DNA of 64,000 nucleotides, taken from Pseudomonadota bacterium (GTDB lineage: Bacteria; Pseudomonadota; Gammaproteobacteria; Burkholderiales; Rhodocyclaceae). Below the pieces are notes generated by a model, which was not told the origin of the DNA, ran no database searches, and worked only from the letters and a program-made list of their open reading frames with translations. This document shows, piece after piece, positions 38,995 to 48,125 of the stretch. The stretch is taken from NCBI GenBank assembly GCA_018241685.1, contig JAFEDJ010000054.1, positions 62,001-126,000 of the forward strand, given 5' to 3'. The translations under genes and the position numbers were made by a program. How positions within the stretch are numbered: position 1 is the stretch's first letter; every line of letters begins with the position of its first letter.

Positions 38995-39420
38995 TCAGCC
39001 TTCGATGTTGGGCGGCCAATTGGCGGTGTTGATTTCCGACGAATACTTCAGAAATTCAACGAGGTCGTTCAGTTGCTGTTCCGTCAGATGGAAATTGGGC
39101 ATCTGGCGGCGGCCCGGCGCCCCGGTGGGCTGGGACTGGATCCACGCCTTGATGAACTCGGGGCCACGACGCTTGTAGACGTTGCCCAGCTCGGGAGCGA
39201 AGTACGCGCCCTCGCCCATCAGGGTGTGGCAGCCGATGCAGTTGTTGGTCTCCCACACCTTCTTGCCCGCCACGACGGCCGGCGTCAGGTTGGCGTGGTT
39301 ATCCCGCTTGGGAATGGTCTGCATCGAATCGAAGGTCAGCGCGAGGAACAGGAGCGCAAAAAACACGGTGCCCCCGAAAAAGATGTTTCGCGCCATGGAT
39401 TTTGTGAATGTCCCGCTCAT
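38995..39420 (-). CDS. norC: Nitric oxide reductase subunit C (membrane cytochrome c)
   Basis: A 141-residue monohaem cytochrome c anchored by one N-terminal helix (about 12-32). The haem motif CIGCH is near residue 61 and the axial Met comes from the MPNF segment. It passes electrons to NorB. The ATG at 39420 has the ribosome-binding site GGGAGGTTCC. A longer reading to 39594 has no family support. A strong FNR/DNR box lies about 80 bp upstream, so norCB should be induced by low oxygen or NO. Confidence 0.96.
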   Translation of the reverse strand: MSGTFTKSMARNIFFGGTVFFALLFLALTFDSMQTIPKRDNHANLTPAVVAGKKVWETNNCIGCHTLMGEGAYFAPELGNVYKRRGPEFIKAWIQSQPTGAPGRRQMPNFHLTEQQLNDLVEFLKYSSEINTANWPPNIEG

Positions 39421-39493
39421 GGAACCTCCCTGGATGGCTTCGCTGCACGGCGCAGCTTGGGCCGGATGTTCCGGATCGCGGGGGGCGGCGTCC

Positions 39494-39507
39494 TTGACTC
39501 GGGTCAA
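39494..39507 (-). promoter_or_regulatory. FNR/DNR-type box upstream of norCB
   Basis: TTGAC-TCGG-GTCAA is a perfect dyad of the Crp/Fnr superfamily, the variant seen for NO-responsive DNR/NNR regulators. Its centre is about 80 bp before the norC ATG. Confidence 0.8.
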
Positions 39508-39641
39508 GCGCGCCGGATGGCAGCCCGCGGCCCGGGTGCCGGAACGCCATGGGGATATGCACTCGTAGCGCGGGAAAGTACCACTGCATGTCATCCGGAA
39601 GCCTCACGCGACCGCCGCAAACGCTCAGTGCAACACGACGG

Positions 39642-39670
39642 TAGTCAGCCCCGCGGCAAGGCCCGATAAT
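39642..39670 (+). promoter_or_regulatory. Possible sigma-70 promoter of the TPR/ATP-grasp gene
   Basis: TAGTCA (4/6) and GATAAT (5/6) with a 17-bp spacer lie 40 bp before the ATG at 39710. Confidence 0.4.
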
Positions 39671-39709
39671 CGCCACCGTCCGAACGATCCCCGCGCCTCG
39701 CGCCCCGCC

Positions 39710-40927
39710 ATGACGCTTCGCCCCGAACTCGATTTCATCGGCCTCGCGCCCTTCCTGCGCCTGAGCATCGCCGGCGGCGACCTGCGCCAGGTTGCCCAGG
39801 CACTGCTCGAACAGGCCCGGCAGGACCAGGACAACCCGAACCTGTGGATGAACCTCGCTACCGCCTTCTTCACGATCGGCGAGCGGGATCTGGGCCTGAC
39901 GATCCAGGCCCAGGCCCTGCAGATGGAGCGCCGCTACACGCTGCCGGCCCGCCGCCAGCCGGCCCGCTGCCGCCTGCTGGTGCTGCAGAACGCTGGCGAT
40001 CTGGCTGAGAACACGCCGATCGATTGCCTGCTCGAGGACAGCGACGTGGAGCTGATCTACCAGTACGTCAGCGCCGCCGAGCCGTTGCCGGCGGATCTGC
40101 CGGAGCACGATGCGCTGCTCGTCGGCCTGTCGGTCAGCGAGACCAGCCAGCCCATCCTGGACGCCCTCGTGCCCCTGCTGGCCAACTGGTCGAAGCCGGT
40201 CATCAACGCCCCGCAGCACATCCCGAACGTCGAACGGGAAGCCGCCAGCACGTTACTGCAGGACGTTCCCGGTCTGCTGATCCCGGCCACCTGGCCGGTG
40301 GATCGCGCCACGCTGGCCGCCATCGCCGACGGTCGCCGCGTCGTCGAAGACACCTTCCCCGGCGGCCGCTTTCCGCTGATCCTGCGCCCCGTCGGCTCCC
40401 ACGGCGGCCACGGCCTGGCGCGCATCGACAGTGCGATGGAGATCGACGGCTATCTGGCAGCAGAGCCCGACGACAGCTTCTATCTGTCGAACTTCATCGA
40501 CTACAGCGGCGCCGACGGGCTGTTCCGCAAGCTGCGCGTGGCGCTGATCGACGGCCGCCCCTTCGCCTGCCACATGGGCGTGTCGTCCCACTGGATGATC
40601 CACTACCTCAACGCCGGCATGTACGAGGATGCCGCCAAGCGCGCCGCGGAGCTGGCCTTCATGGACGGCTTCGCCGACTTCGCCGCCCGCCATGCCACGG
40701 CGCTGGCGGAAATCCATCGCCGTTCGGGGCTGGACTACATCTGCATCGACTGTGCCGAAACCCGTGACGGCGAATTGCTGATCTTCGAGATCGACCACGC
40801 GATGGTCGTCCATGCGATGGACCCGGAAGAACTCTTCCCCTACAAGCAGGTGCACATGCTGAAGGTGAAGCAGGCTTTCGAGGATTATCTCTACCGTCTC
40901 CAGGCTTCCCAGCCCAAGCCGCTCTGA
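39710..40927 (+). CDS. TPR and ATP-grasp domain protein
   Basis: A 405-residue soluble protein. Residues about 15-75 are TPR-like (NPNLWMNLATAFFTIGERDLGLTIQAQALQ). An alpha/beta segment follows (about 84-200, VINAPQHIPNVEREAAS). Then comes an ATP-grasp fold (about 200-390) with PLILRPVGSHGGHGLARI as the nucleotide loop and ICIDCAETRDGELLIFEID as the metal-binding end. ATP-grasp enzymes ligate a carboxylate to an amine or thiol; the substrate is unknown. It lies 10 bp upstream of serC and is divergent from norCB. A peptide-ligase-like or RimK-like role is possible but unproven. Confidence 0.75.
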   Translation: MTLRPELDFIGLAPFLRLSIAGGDLRQVAQALLEQARQDQDNPNLWMNLATAFFTIGERDLGLTIQAQALQMERRYTLPARRQPARCRLLVLQNAGDLAENTPIDCLLEDSDVELIYQYVSAAEPLPADLPEHDALLVGLSVSETSQPILDALVPLLANWSKPVINAPQHIPNVEREAASTLLQDVPGLLIPATWPVDRATLAAIADGRRVVEDTFPGGRFPLILRPVGSHGGHGLARIDSAMEIDGYLAAEPDDSFYLSNFIDYSGADGLFRKLRVALIDGRPFACHMGVSSHWMIHYLNAGMYEDAAKRAAELAFMDGFADFAARHATALAEIHRRSGLDYICIDCAETRDGELLIFEIDHAMVVHAMDPEELFPYKQVHMLKVKQAFEDYLYRLQASQPKPL

Positions 40928-40937
40928 GCGCCCGCCG

Positions 40938-42056
40938 ATGACCACCCCAGCATCCAACCCGCTGAACGCGCTCAACTTCTCCGGCGGCCCCGGCGCGCTG
41001 CCGGACGTCGTACTGCAGCAGGTGCAGGAAGCAATCCAGGCCGTGCCCGACGTCGGCCTGTCCATTCTCGGCATCAGCCACCGCTCAGACTGGTTCGCCG
41101 CCGTCGTGGACGAACTGGAAAACAACGTCCGCACGCTGCTGGGCCTGCCGGCGGACTACCGCGTGCTGTTCCTGCAGGGCGGCGCCACCCAGCAGTTCTC
41201 GATGCTGCCGATGAGCCTGCTGGCCGGCAGCACGGAGCCCGCCGACTATCTGCACACCGGCTACTGGAGCGGCAAGGCGCTACCCGAGGCGCGCAAGGTC
41301 GGGCCGGTGCGCATACTGTGGAGCGGCGAGTCCGGTCGCTTCCGGCAACTGCCGACCGACGACGAGCTCGACTTCAACCCTCAGGCGCCCTACCTGCACT
41401 ACGTCTCCAACGAGACCGTCGAGGGCCTGCAGTTCCACCGGCTGCTCGGCCGCGACGACGTGCCGCGCATCTGCGACATGTCGTCCGATTTCCTGTCGGC
41501 GCCGGGCGACTACAGCCGCTTCGCGATGATCTACGCCCACGCCCAGAAGAACATCGGTCCGGCCGGCGTGACGGTGGTGGTGTTGCGCGACGAACTGCTC
41601 GCCAACGCGCCGGGCGACCTGCCGGCCTTCCTCGACTACCGGGCGCAGATCGAGGCCCACTCCATCCTCAACACGCCGCCGGTGTTCGCCATCTACGTGG
41701 TGCTGTTGGTGACCCGCTGGCTGCTGCAGGACATCGGCGGCCTCGTCGAGATGGACCGCCGCAATACCGCCAAGGCTGCGCTGCTGTATGGCGCGCTGGA
41801 CGCCAGCCATGGCTTCTACGCCGGCCATGCGGCCCCCGCCGACCGCTCGAAGATGAACGTGGTGTTCCGCCTGCCAACCCCGGAACTCGAGGCGGATTTC
41901 ATCACCGCGGCCCGCGCCGCTGGCTTCTCGGGCCTGACCGGCCACCGCAGCATCGGCGGCATCCGCGCGTCGATCTACAACGGCTTGCAGCTGGCCGCCG
42001 TCGAAAAGCTGGTGGACTTCATGGACGGCTTCCGGCGCCGGACGCCGAAGCCGTAA
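40938..42056 (+). CDS. serC: Phosphoserine aminotransferase SerC
   Basis: PLP-dependent aminotransferase of serine (and pyridoxal phosphate) synthesis, 372 residues. The N-terminus is NFSGGPGALPDVVL, the phosphate-binding FLQGGATQQFSMLP is near residue 80, and the Schiff-base Lys lies in AHAQKNIGPAGVT near residue 205. The C-terminal GLTGHRSIGGIRASIYN is conserved. It follows the ATP-grasp gene by 10 bp, so they probably share a transcript. Confidence 0.97.
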   Translation: MTTPASNPLNALNFSGGPGALPDVVLQQVQEAIQAVPDVGLSILGISHRSDWFAAVVDELENNVRTLLGLPADYRVLFLQGGATQQFSMLPMSLLAGSTEPADYLHTGYWSGKALPEARKVGPVRILWSGESGRFRQLPTDDELDFNPQAPYLHYVSNETVEGLQFHRLLGRDDVPRICDMSSDFLSAPGDYSRFAMIYAHAQKNIGPAGVTVVVLRDELLANAPGDLPAFLDYRAQIEAHSILNTPPVFAIYVVLLVTRWLLQDIGGLVEMDRRNTAKAALLYGALDASHGFYAGHAAPADRSKMNVVFRLPTPELEADFITAARAAGFSGLTGHRSIGGIRASIYNGLQLAAVEKLVDFMDGFRRRTPKP

Positions 42057-42147
42057 GCGCCCTGCAGGACGCCGCGCCCCCGTCGTGAAAACCGCGGGAA
42101 GGCGGCGCAGCCGCGACAAAACGCCTCCAGCCAGGACTCCCGTCGCA

Positions 42148-42179
42148 CAAAAAGCAGACGGGCCGCAAATGCGGCCCGC
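42148..42179 (-). terminator. Terminator of the nap operon
   Basis: A 9-bp stem (CGGGCCGCA with its complement, 2-base loop) is followed on the minus strand by TCTGCTTTTTG, 58 bp after the napC stop. The interval 42057-42236 holds no gene. Confidence 0.85.
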
Positions 42180-42236
42180 CTACTCCCCAGGGGCCGGGCC
42201 CGAAGACCCGGCGTCTGCTCCCCCCTTCTACAGGTT

Positions 42237-42893
42237 CTAGCTCTTCGGTGGCTTGTCAGCTTCCGGCTTGGCCTCTTCGGGCTTCAGCGGCGGATGGAAC
42301 TCTTCCGGCGTCGCACCCTCCTTCGGCGAACCGATGGACTGCTCGACGGCCGGCAGCGTGTGGGCGATGCCCTTGTGGCAGTCGATGCAGGTCTTGCCCT
42401 CGTTGAGGCCGGTCTGGTGCATCCGCGACGAACGGCGGCCCTGCTCGGCGTAGTCGAAGCCCTCGAAGTTGTGGCAGTTGCGGCATTCGCGGGAGTCGGT
42501 CTTCTTCATCCGCTCCCATTCATGCTTGGCCAGTTCCAGGCGCTTGGCGTTGAACTTCTCGGGCGTATCGATGGAACCGAGGATCTTGTGCAGCACCTCG
42601 TTGGACGCCTGGATCTTGCGAATCATCTTGTGCGTCCAGTCCTTCGGCACATGGCAGTCCGGACAGGTCGCGCGCACGCCCGAGCGGTTCGAGGCGTGGA
42701 TGGTGTTGCGGTACTCCTGGTAGACGTTGTCCTTCATCTCGTGGCACGAGATGCAGAATTCTTCCCGGTTGGTGAATTCCATCGCCGTATTGAAGGCACC
42801 CCAGAACAGGATGCCGCCGATGAACAGCATGGCGGCAAAGCCCCAGCCCACCGAGCGAATGCGGCCGATGAAGCCTTTCTTGTTGGTATCCAT
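42237..42893 (-). CDS. napC: NapC/NirT-type tetrahaem cytochrome c
   Basis: Quinol dehydrogenase, 218 residues, anchored by an N-terminal helix (about 15-37). Four haem motifs are visible in order: CISCH, CPDCH, CRNCH and CIDCH. It oxidises membrane quinol and passes electrons to NapB. The C-terminal tail of about 30 residues is rich in Pro, Glu and Lys and unconserved. It is the last gene of napFDAGHBC, 23 bp after napB. Confidence 0.96.
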   Translation of the reverse strand: MDTNKKGFIGRIRSVGWGFAAMLFIGGILFWGAFNTAMEFTNREEFCISCHEMKDNVYQEYRNTIHASNRSGVRATCPDCHVPKDWTHKMIRKIQASNEVLHKILGSIDTPEKFNAKRLELAKHEWERMKKTDSRECRNCHNFEGFDYAEQGRRSSRMHQTGLNEGKTCIDCHKGIAHTLPAVEQSIGSPKEGATPEEFHPPLKPEEAKPEADKPPKS

Positions 42894-42916
42894 TTTTCAA
42901 ACTCCCTGGCTGGCGC

Positions 42917-43405
42917 TCAGCGCATGCCGGCGCCGGGCTTGAAGGTGTTGCCCACCAGCGGACGCGCATCGCTCTGCGGCACATGGCATTGCACGCAGAA
43001 ATAACGGCGCGGTGACACGCTGGACAGCTCCTGGCCTTCCCGGTCCTTGAAGTGGGTCACCGAGATCTTGGTCGCACCCGTCTCCTTGGCGCGGCTCCAG
43101 GCGTGGCAGTCCAGGCACTTGTTGAAGTTCTTGGTGATGTTGTAGCCCTTGATCTGGTGCGGGATCAGCGGCGGCTGCTGGACGAAGTCCCGCGGCAGCG
43201 GCGGCTGATCGCGGCCGTAGCGAGTGCCGTCGCCTTCCGGATCGCTGGCGTTGATGTCGGCCCCGCGCAGGCTTTGCAGCTTGACGGGCGCCTCCGTGGC
43301 AGCTTCGGCAACGGGAGCGAAGAAGGTCTGGGCAAGGGCCGCAGACAAGGTCAGGGCCAGTGCGGCAGCCCGCAGGCGGGCGGAATTGAAGGTCGGCTTG
43401 TTCAT
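42917..43405 (-). CDS. napB: Periplasmic nitrate reductase dihaem subunit NapB
   Basis: A 162-residue periplasmic cytochrome with a signal peptide (about 1-35, ending AEA-A) and two haem motifs, CLDCH and CVQCH. It donates electrons to NapA. The ATG at 43405 overlaps the napH stop by one base; a GTG one codon upstream was not chosen. Confidence 0.96.
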   Translation of the reverse strand: MNKPTFNSARLRAAALALTLSAALAQTFFAPVAEAATEAPVKLQSLRGADINASDPEGDGTRYGRDQPPLPRDFVQQPPLIPHQIKGYNITKNFNKCLDCHAWSRAKETGATKISVTHFKDREGQELSSVSPRRYFCVQCHVPQSDARPLVGNTFKPGAGMR

Positions 43406-44265
43406 CACTCGCTCCTTTGGTCGAACCTATGAGTCATCTTGAAAACCTGTTTGTCACATACATCGATGCAGCGCCCGCAGGTGGTGCAATCGGACGAAAG
43501 AATCAGCGGCCCGGCCTGCCCGACCGCCTTGAGGGCCGGACGGATCACCTGCGGCTCGGGACACACGGTGAAGCAGTCCATGCAGTCGTCGCAGGCACTG
43601 CGCTTGGAGGCAGAAATGCGCAGCAGCGCAGTCCGGCCGAGCAGCCCGTAAAAAGCACCCATCGGGCACAGGTGGCCACACCAGCCGCGGCTGGCCACCA
43701 GCACGTCGTAAACAAAGATGCCGGCGATCACGAACAGCCCGCCGCCCATGCCGAAGATCAGCCCCCGGTGCAGCAGGGACACCGGATTGACCCATTCCCA
43801 GGCCAGCCGGCCGGTGACGGCGGCCGCCACGAGGATGCCGCCGAGCAGCCAGTAACGCGTTGCAGCGTCAGGCACCCGGCCTGTCTTGATACCCAGCCGA
43901 CGGCGCGTCCACGCGGCGGCGTCGGTCACCACGTTCACCGGACACACCCAGCCACAGAAAACCCGTCCGCCGACCAGCAGATAGAAGCCCAGCACGATGG
44001 CCGCGCCAGTCAGCGCCGCCGAATACGGCAGATGACCGGTCAGCAGGGTCTGCAAGGCGAGCAGCGGATCGGTCAGCGGCAGCACGCCCAGCGTCAGCGA
44101 CGAGGACAGGTTGCCCTTGGCGATCCACAGCCCGAACCACGGTCCGGACAGGAAGGCCAGCAGCACCAGTGCCTGGCTCAGCCGGCGCAACACCAGCCAG
44201 CGCTGGCGCAGCCACAGGCTGCGCGGTGCGGCGGAATCGGCGGAAGACACGGGCACGCTTGCCAT
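43405..44265 (-). CDS. napH: Ferredoxin-type quinol dehydrogenase membrane subunit NapH
   Basis: A 286-residue inner-membrane iron-sulfur protein with four helices. It has the NapH CxxxCP motifs (GGRVFCGWVCPVN, GWCGHLCPMG) and two C-terminal 4Fe-4S sites (CDDCMDCFTVCPEP, CTTCGRCIDVCD). With NapG it offers a second route from quinol to NapAB. The ATG at 44265 follows directly after the napG stop; a TTG two codons upstream overlaps that stop and is less likely. Confidence 0.95.
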   Translation of the reverse strand: MASVPVSSADSAAPRSLWLRQRWLVLRRLSQALVLLAFLSGPWFGLWIAKGNLSSSLTLGVLPLTDPLLALQTLLTGHLPYSAALTGAAIVLGFYLLVGGRVFCGWVCPVNVVTDAAAWTRRRLGIKTGRVPDAATRYWLLGGILVAAAVTGRLAWEWVNPVSLLHRGLIFGMGGGLFVIAGIFVYDVLVASRGWCGHLCPMGAFYGLLGRTALLRISASKRSACDDCMDCFTVCPEPQVIRPALKAVGQAGPLILSSDCTTCGRCIDVCDKQVFKMTHRFDQRSE

Positions 44266-44267
44266 GA

Positions 44268-45215
44268 TCAAGGCTTCCAGTGGGAATCCAGACCGCCGCG
44301 ACGGACCACGCCGGAGATGTCCTTCGACGGCGGCACGGGTACAGCCGGCGCCGCCGACGGCTCTGGCGTGGCGGGGGCCACCACCGTCTCGGTAGCGCTA
44401 CGGCCAGCGGTCGAACCCTCGAAACCGCGCACCGGCAGCTCCACCTGCTCGCCGATCAGCGAACCGCCGTGGCGGGCTTTCTCTTCCCAGCCCTTGCGGT
44501 AATGGGCCGGCAACGCGCCCTGGGCCAGCTTGCGCGGAAAGACCTTGATCGCCGGCTCCGGCAGCACGCAGGACTTCTCGCACTTGCCGCAGCCGGTGCA
44601 GGCGTCGGAATGCACCGTCGGCAGCAGCATCGCGTGGCGGTCGGAGCGCGGGTTGTGCTGCGTCTCCAGCGTAATTGCCTTGTCGATCACCGGGCACACC
44701 CGGTAGCACACATCGCAGCGCAAGCCGAGGAAGTTCAGGCAGCTCTCGTGGTCCACGAGGGCCGCGAGGCCCATGCGGGCCTGGTTGATGTCGGTCAGCT
44801 CCCGGTCCAGCGCGCCGGTCGGGCAGGCCTTCACGCACGGAATGTCGTCGCACATCTCGCAGGGGAGCTGGCGGGCCGTGAAATACGGGGTGCCTGTCGG
44901 CACCGGCTCACCGAGATCGGCCAGCTTGAGGATGTGGTAAGGACAGTCGCGCACGCACAGCCCGCAGCGCACGCAGGCGGCCAGGAAATCACTTTCCGCC
45001 AGCGCCCCCGGCGGCCGCAGGGCCTGGGCCGGCAGCGCCGACGCGCTGCGCGAGTACAGCCCGGCGCCGAGCGCCATCAGGCAGCCGCCACCGGCGGCAG
45101 CGGCCACGCCGTTGATGAAACGGCGCCGCGCCGCCGATGCCGGGGATTCGGCAGCGGGCGACTTGCGAGCGGGTTGGCGGGCGGAATCCACGATCAGTCC
45201 ATTCGTTGAGCGCAC
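44268..45215 (-). CDS. napG: Ferredoxin-type protein NapG
   Basis: Periplasmic iron-sulfur protein, 315 residues. A twin-arginine signal (ARRRFINGVAAAAG) lies near residues 29-42. Four 4Fe-4S motifs follow: CVRCGLCVRDCP, CEMCDDIPCVKACP, CDVCYRVCP and CTGCGKCEKSCV. The C-terminus carries an unusual Pro/Ala-rich tail of about 60 residues. The only plausible early start is a GTG at 45215 without a good ribosome-binding site, so the N-terminus is uncertain. It is 61 bp after napA. Confidence 0.92.
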   Translation of the reverse strand: MRSTNGLIVDSARQPARKSPAAESPASAARRRFINGVAAAAGGGCLMALGAGLYSRSASALPAQALRPPGALAESDFLAACVRCGLCVRDCPYHILKLADLGEPVPTGTPYFTARQLPCEMCDDIPCVKACPTGALDRELTDINQARMGLAALVDHESCLNFLGLRCDVCYRVCPVIDKAITLETQHNPRSDRHAMLLPTVHSDACTGCGKCEKSCVLPEPAIKVFPRKLAQGALPAHYRKGWEEKARHGGSLIGEQVELPVRGFEGSTAGRSATETVVAPATPEPSAAPAVPVPPSKDISGVVRRGGLDSHWKP

Positions 45216-45276
45216 GCGACAGCTGCGGGAGCAAGCTCACTTGCCCCACACACCACGCCGCGCGTTACCCCAGGTC

Positions 45277-47841
45277 TCAGGCGCGTACCACCTTGACCGC
45301 ACACTTCTTGAAGTCGGTCTGCTTGGAGATCGGACAGGTGGCGTCGAGGGTGACCTTGTTCACCAGCTTGGACTCATCGAAGAAAGGCACGAAGATCAGC
45401 CCCACCGGCGGCTTGTTGCGGCCCTTGGTTTCCAGGCGGGCGGTCATTTCACCGCGACGGGACTGGACCTTGACCACCATGCCCCGCTGCAGGCCACGCT
45501 TCTTGGCGTCGTCCGGGTGCATGAAGACCTGGGCTTCCGGTACCGCCTTGTGCAGCTCGGGCACGCGCCGGGTCATCGTGCCGGTGTGCCAGTGCTCCAG
45601 CACACGGCCGGTGCACAGCCACATGTCGTAGTCGGCATCGGGCTTCTCGGGGGGATCCTGGTAGGGCAGCGCGAAGATCACCGCCTTGCCGTCCTTCTGA
45701 CCATAGAACTTGATACCCTCGCCGGCCTTCACGTACGGGTCGTAGCCCTCGCGGTAGCGCCACAGGGTTTCCTTGCCGTCCACCACCGGCCAGCGCAGGC
45801 CGCGTGCCTTGTGGTACATGTCGAAGGGCGCCAGGTCGTGGCCGTGGCCACGGCCGAAGCTGGCATATTCCTCGAACAGCCCCTTTTGCACGTAGAAGCC
45901 GAAGGCCTCAGCCTCCTCGTTGGTGTAGTTCTTGATGGCGTGCTCATTCACCTTGACGGTGTCGCTCTTCGGGAACTTGTTCACCACCTTGTTGGCGTAC
46001 AGCACGTCATACATCGTCTTGCCCTTGTACTCGGGCTTCTTGGCGAGCAGGTCGGCCGGCCACACCTCTTCCATCTTGAAGCGCTTGGAGAATTCGAGGA
46101 ACTGCCACAGGTCGGACTTGGCCTCGCCCGGCGCCTTGACCTGCTGGCGCCACACCTGGGTACGCCGCTCGGCGTTGCCGAAGGCGCCCTCCTTCTCGGT
46201 CCACATCGCCGCCGGCAGGATCAGGTCGGCAGCCATCGCCGACACGGTCGGGTACACGTCGGAGACCACCACGAAGGCCGCCGGATTGCGCCAGCCCGGG
46301 TAGATCTCCTGGTTGACGTTGGGGCCGGCCTGCATGTTGTTGGTGGTGCTGGTCCAGTAGACCTTGAGCTTGCCGTCCTTCAGCGCGCGGCTCTGGGCCA
46401 CAGCGTGCAGGCCGATCTTGTCGGGGATCGTGCCTTCCGGCAGTTGCCAGATCTCCTCGGCGTGCTTGCGGTGCTCGGGGTTGGTGACCAGCATGTCGGC
46501 CGGCAGGCGGTGGGAGAAGGTGCCCACTTCCCGCGCGGTGCCGCAGGCGGAGGGCTGGCCGGTCAGCGAGAACGGGCCGGAGCCCGGCGTGGCGATCTTG
46601 CCCACCAGCAGGTGGACGTTGTAGATCATGTTGTTGGCCCAGGTGCCACGGGTGTGCTGATTGAAACCCATGGTCCAGAAGCTGACGACCTTCTTCTTCG
46701 GGTCGGCGTACAGCTCGGCCAGCTTCTGCAGGCGCTCCTTCGGTACACCGGACAGCTTGGAGGTGTAGTCCAGCGTGTAGGTGGATACGAACTTCTTGAA
46801 GTCCTCGAAGGTGATCGGCTTGGCGTCGTTGGGGTTGTTCTTTGGCTTGCCGTCGGCGCCGGGATAGCCGTTGAACTTGGCATCCTTCTCCAGCGGGTTG
46901 TTGGGACGCAGGCCGTAGCCGATGTCCGTTTCACCCTGCTTGAAGTTCACGTGGGCCTTGACGAAGTCCTGGTTAACCTTGCCCGACTGGATGATGTAGT
47001 TACAGATGTAGTTGAGGATCGCCAGATCGGTCTGCGGCACGAAGACCATGCCATTGTCGGCCAGCTCGAAGCTGCGGTGCTCGAAGGTGGACAGCACGTG
47101 CACCTGCACGTCGGTCTTGGTCAGGCGGCGGTCGGTGATGCGGGTCCACAGGATGGGATGCATCTCGGCCATGTTGGAGCCCCACAGCACGAAGGCATCG
47201 GCCTGCTCGATGTCGTCGTAGCAGCCCATCGGCTCGTCCATGCCGAAGGTGCGCATGAAGCCGGTCACCGCCGAGGCCATGCAGTGGCGGGCGTTGGGGT
47301 CGAGGTTGTTGGAGCGGAAACCGGCCTTCATCAGCTTGGAGGCGGCATAGCCCTCGAAGATCGTCCATTGGCCGGACCCGAACATGCCGACGGAACCAGG
47401 CCCTTCGGACTTCAGCGCGGCCTTCCACTTCTCGGCCATGATGTCGAAGGCCTGATTCCAGCTGATCGGCGTGAACTCGCCGTTCTTGTCGTACTTGCCG
47501 TCCTTCATGCGCAGCAGCGGACGGGTCAGACGGTCCTCGCCGTACATGATCTTGGACAGGAAGTAGCCCTTGATGCAGTTCAGGCCGCGATTGACCGGCG
47601 CGTCCGGATCGCCCTGAGTAGCCACCACGCGGCCGTTCTGCACGCCCACCAGCACCGAGCATCCGGTGCCGCAGAAGCGGCACGGGGCCTTATCCCAGCG
47701 CACCGCGTTGGCGTTGCCGGTGTCGGCCGGCGCCGGTGCGGCCTCCTTCTTGGCGGCAAGGGCGGGCAGGGAAACGCCGGCCGTGGCGGCAGCCGCGGCA
47801 ATCGCCTGGGTCTTGATGAAGTCGCGTCGGTTGATGGTCAT
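45277..47841 (-). CDS. napA: Periplasmic nitrate reductase catalytic subunit NapA
   Basis: Mo-bis-MGD enzyme reducing nitrate to nitrite, 854 residues. The Tat signal INRRDFIKTQAIAAAAA is at the N-terminus. The 4Fe-4S motif begins CRFCGTGC near residue 54. The molybdenum-ligating Cys is in ARHCMASAV near residue 190, and the dinucleotide-binding C-terminal domain is complete. The ATG at 47841 has GGAGGCTCAATC as ribosome-binding site and overlaps the napD stop by four bases. The 48417 reading runs through napD and napF in another frame. Confidence 0.98.
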   Translation of the reverse strand: MTINRRDFIKTQAIAAAAATAGVSLPALAAKKEAAPAPADTGNANAVRWDKAPCRFCGTGCSVLVGVQNGRVVATQGDPDAPVNRGLNCIKGYFLSKIMYGEDRLTRPLLRMKDGKYDKNGEFTPISWNQAFDIMAEKWKAALKSEGPGSVGMFGSGQWTIFEGYAASKLMKAGFRSNNLDPNARHCMASAVTGFMRTFGMDEPMGCYDDIEQADAFVLWGSNMAEMHPILWTRITDRRLTKTDVQVHVLSTFEHRSFELADNGMVFVPQTDLAILNYICNYIIQSGKVNQDFVKAHVNFKQGETDIGYGLRPNNPLEKDAKFNGYPGADGKPKNNPNDAKPITFEDFKKFVSTYTLDYTSKLSGVPKERLQKLAELYADPKKKVVSFWTMGFNQHTRGTWANNMIYNVHLLVGKIATPGSGPFSLTGQPSACGTAREVGTFSHRLPADMLVTNPEHRKHAEEIWQLPEGTIPDKIGLHAVAQSRALKDGKLKVYWTSTTNNMQAGPNVNQEIYPGWRNPAAFVVVSDVYPTVSAMAADLILPAAMWTEKEGAFGNAERRTQVWRQQVKAPGEAKSDLWQFLEFSKRFKMEEVWPADLLAKKPEYKGKTMYDVLYANKVVNKFPKSDTVKVNEHAIKNYTNEEAEAFGFYVQKGLFEEYASFGRGHGHDLAPFDMYHKARGLRWPVVDGKETLWRYREGYDPYVKAGEGIKFYGQKDGKAVIFALPYQDPPEKPDADYDMWLCTGRVLEHWHTGTMTRRVPELHKAVPEAQVFMHPDDAKKRGLQRGMVVKVQSRRGEMTARLETKGRNKPPVGLIFVPFFDESKLVNKVTLDATCPISKQTDFKKCAVKVVRA

Positions 47842-48125
47842 GATTGAGCCTCCTCGCAGGGGGAATTCGTTTCGGACTGTTGATTCGAAAGCTGGGGATC
47901 GTCGCGGTGTTCGTAGGCCAGCGTGGCAGCCAGCACCTGCGGGACCCGGTGAATGGCGATCAGGGTGTCCGACATGGCGGCGCCATCCGCGTCCTCGATG
48001 GTGACGATCAGCTTGCCGTCGTCGGACATGCCGTGGCACTCGACGCCTGGAAAAGCGAGCAGCGCCGCTTCGGCGGCGGCACGGGCATGGGGATGGATGC
48101 GCAGGACGAGACTGGCGATGTTCAT
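47838..48125 (-). CDS. napD: NapA-specific chaperone NapD
   Basis: A 95-residue ferredoxin-fold cytoplasmic chaperone that binds the NapA Tat signal. It starts MNIASLVLRIHPHARAAAEAALLAFPGVECHG, with the typical spacing of NapD. It overlaps napF upstream and napA downstream by four bases each, which fixes its start and implies coupled translation. Confidence 0.92.
   Translation of the reverse strand: MNIASLVLRIHPHARAAAEAALLAFPGVECHGMSDDGKLIVTIEDADGAAMSDTLIAIHRVPQVLAATLAYEHRDDPQLSNQQSETNSPCEEAQS

Noticed and set aside
45112..47847. A 911-codon plus-strand open frame
   Set aside because: It is the antisense shadow of napA and the start of napG; residues are low-complexity (His, Gly, Val) with no motif.
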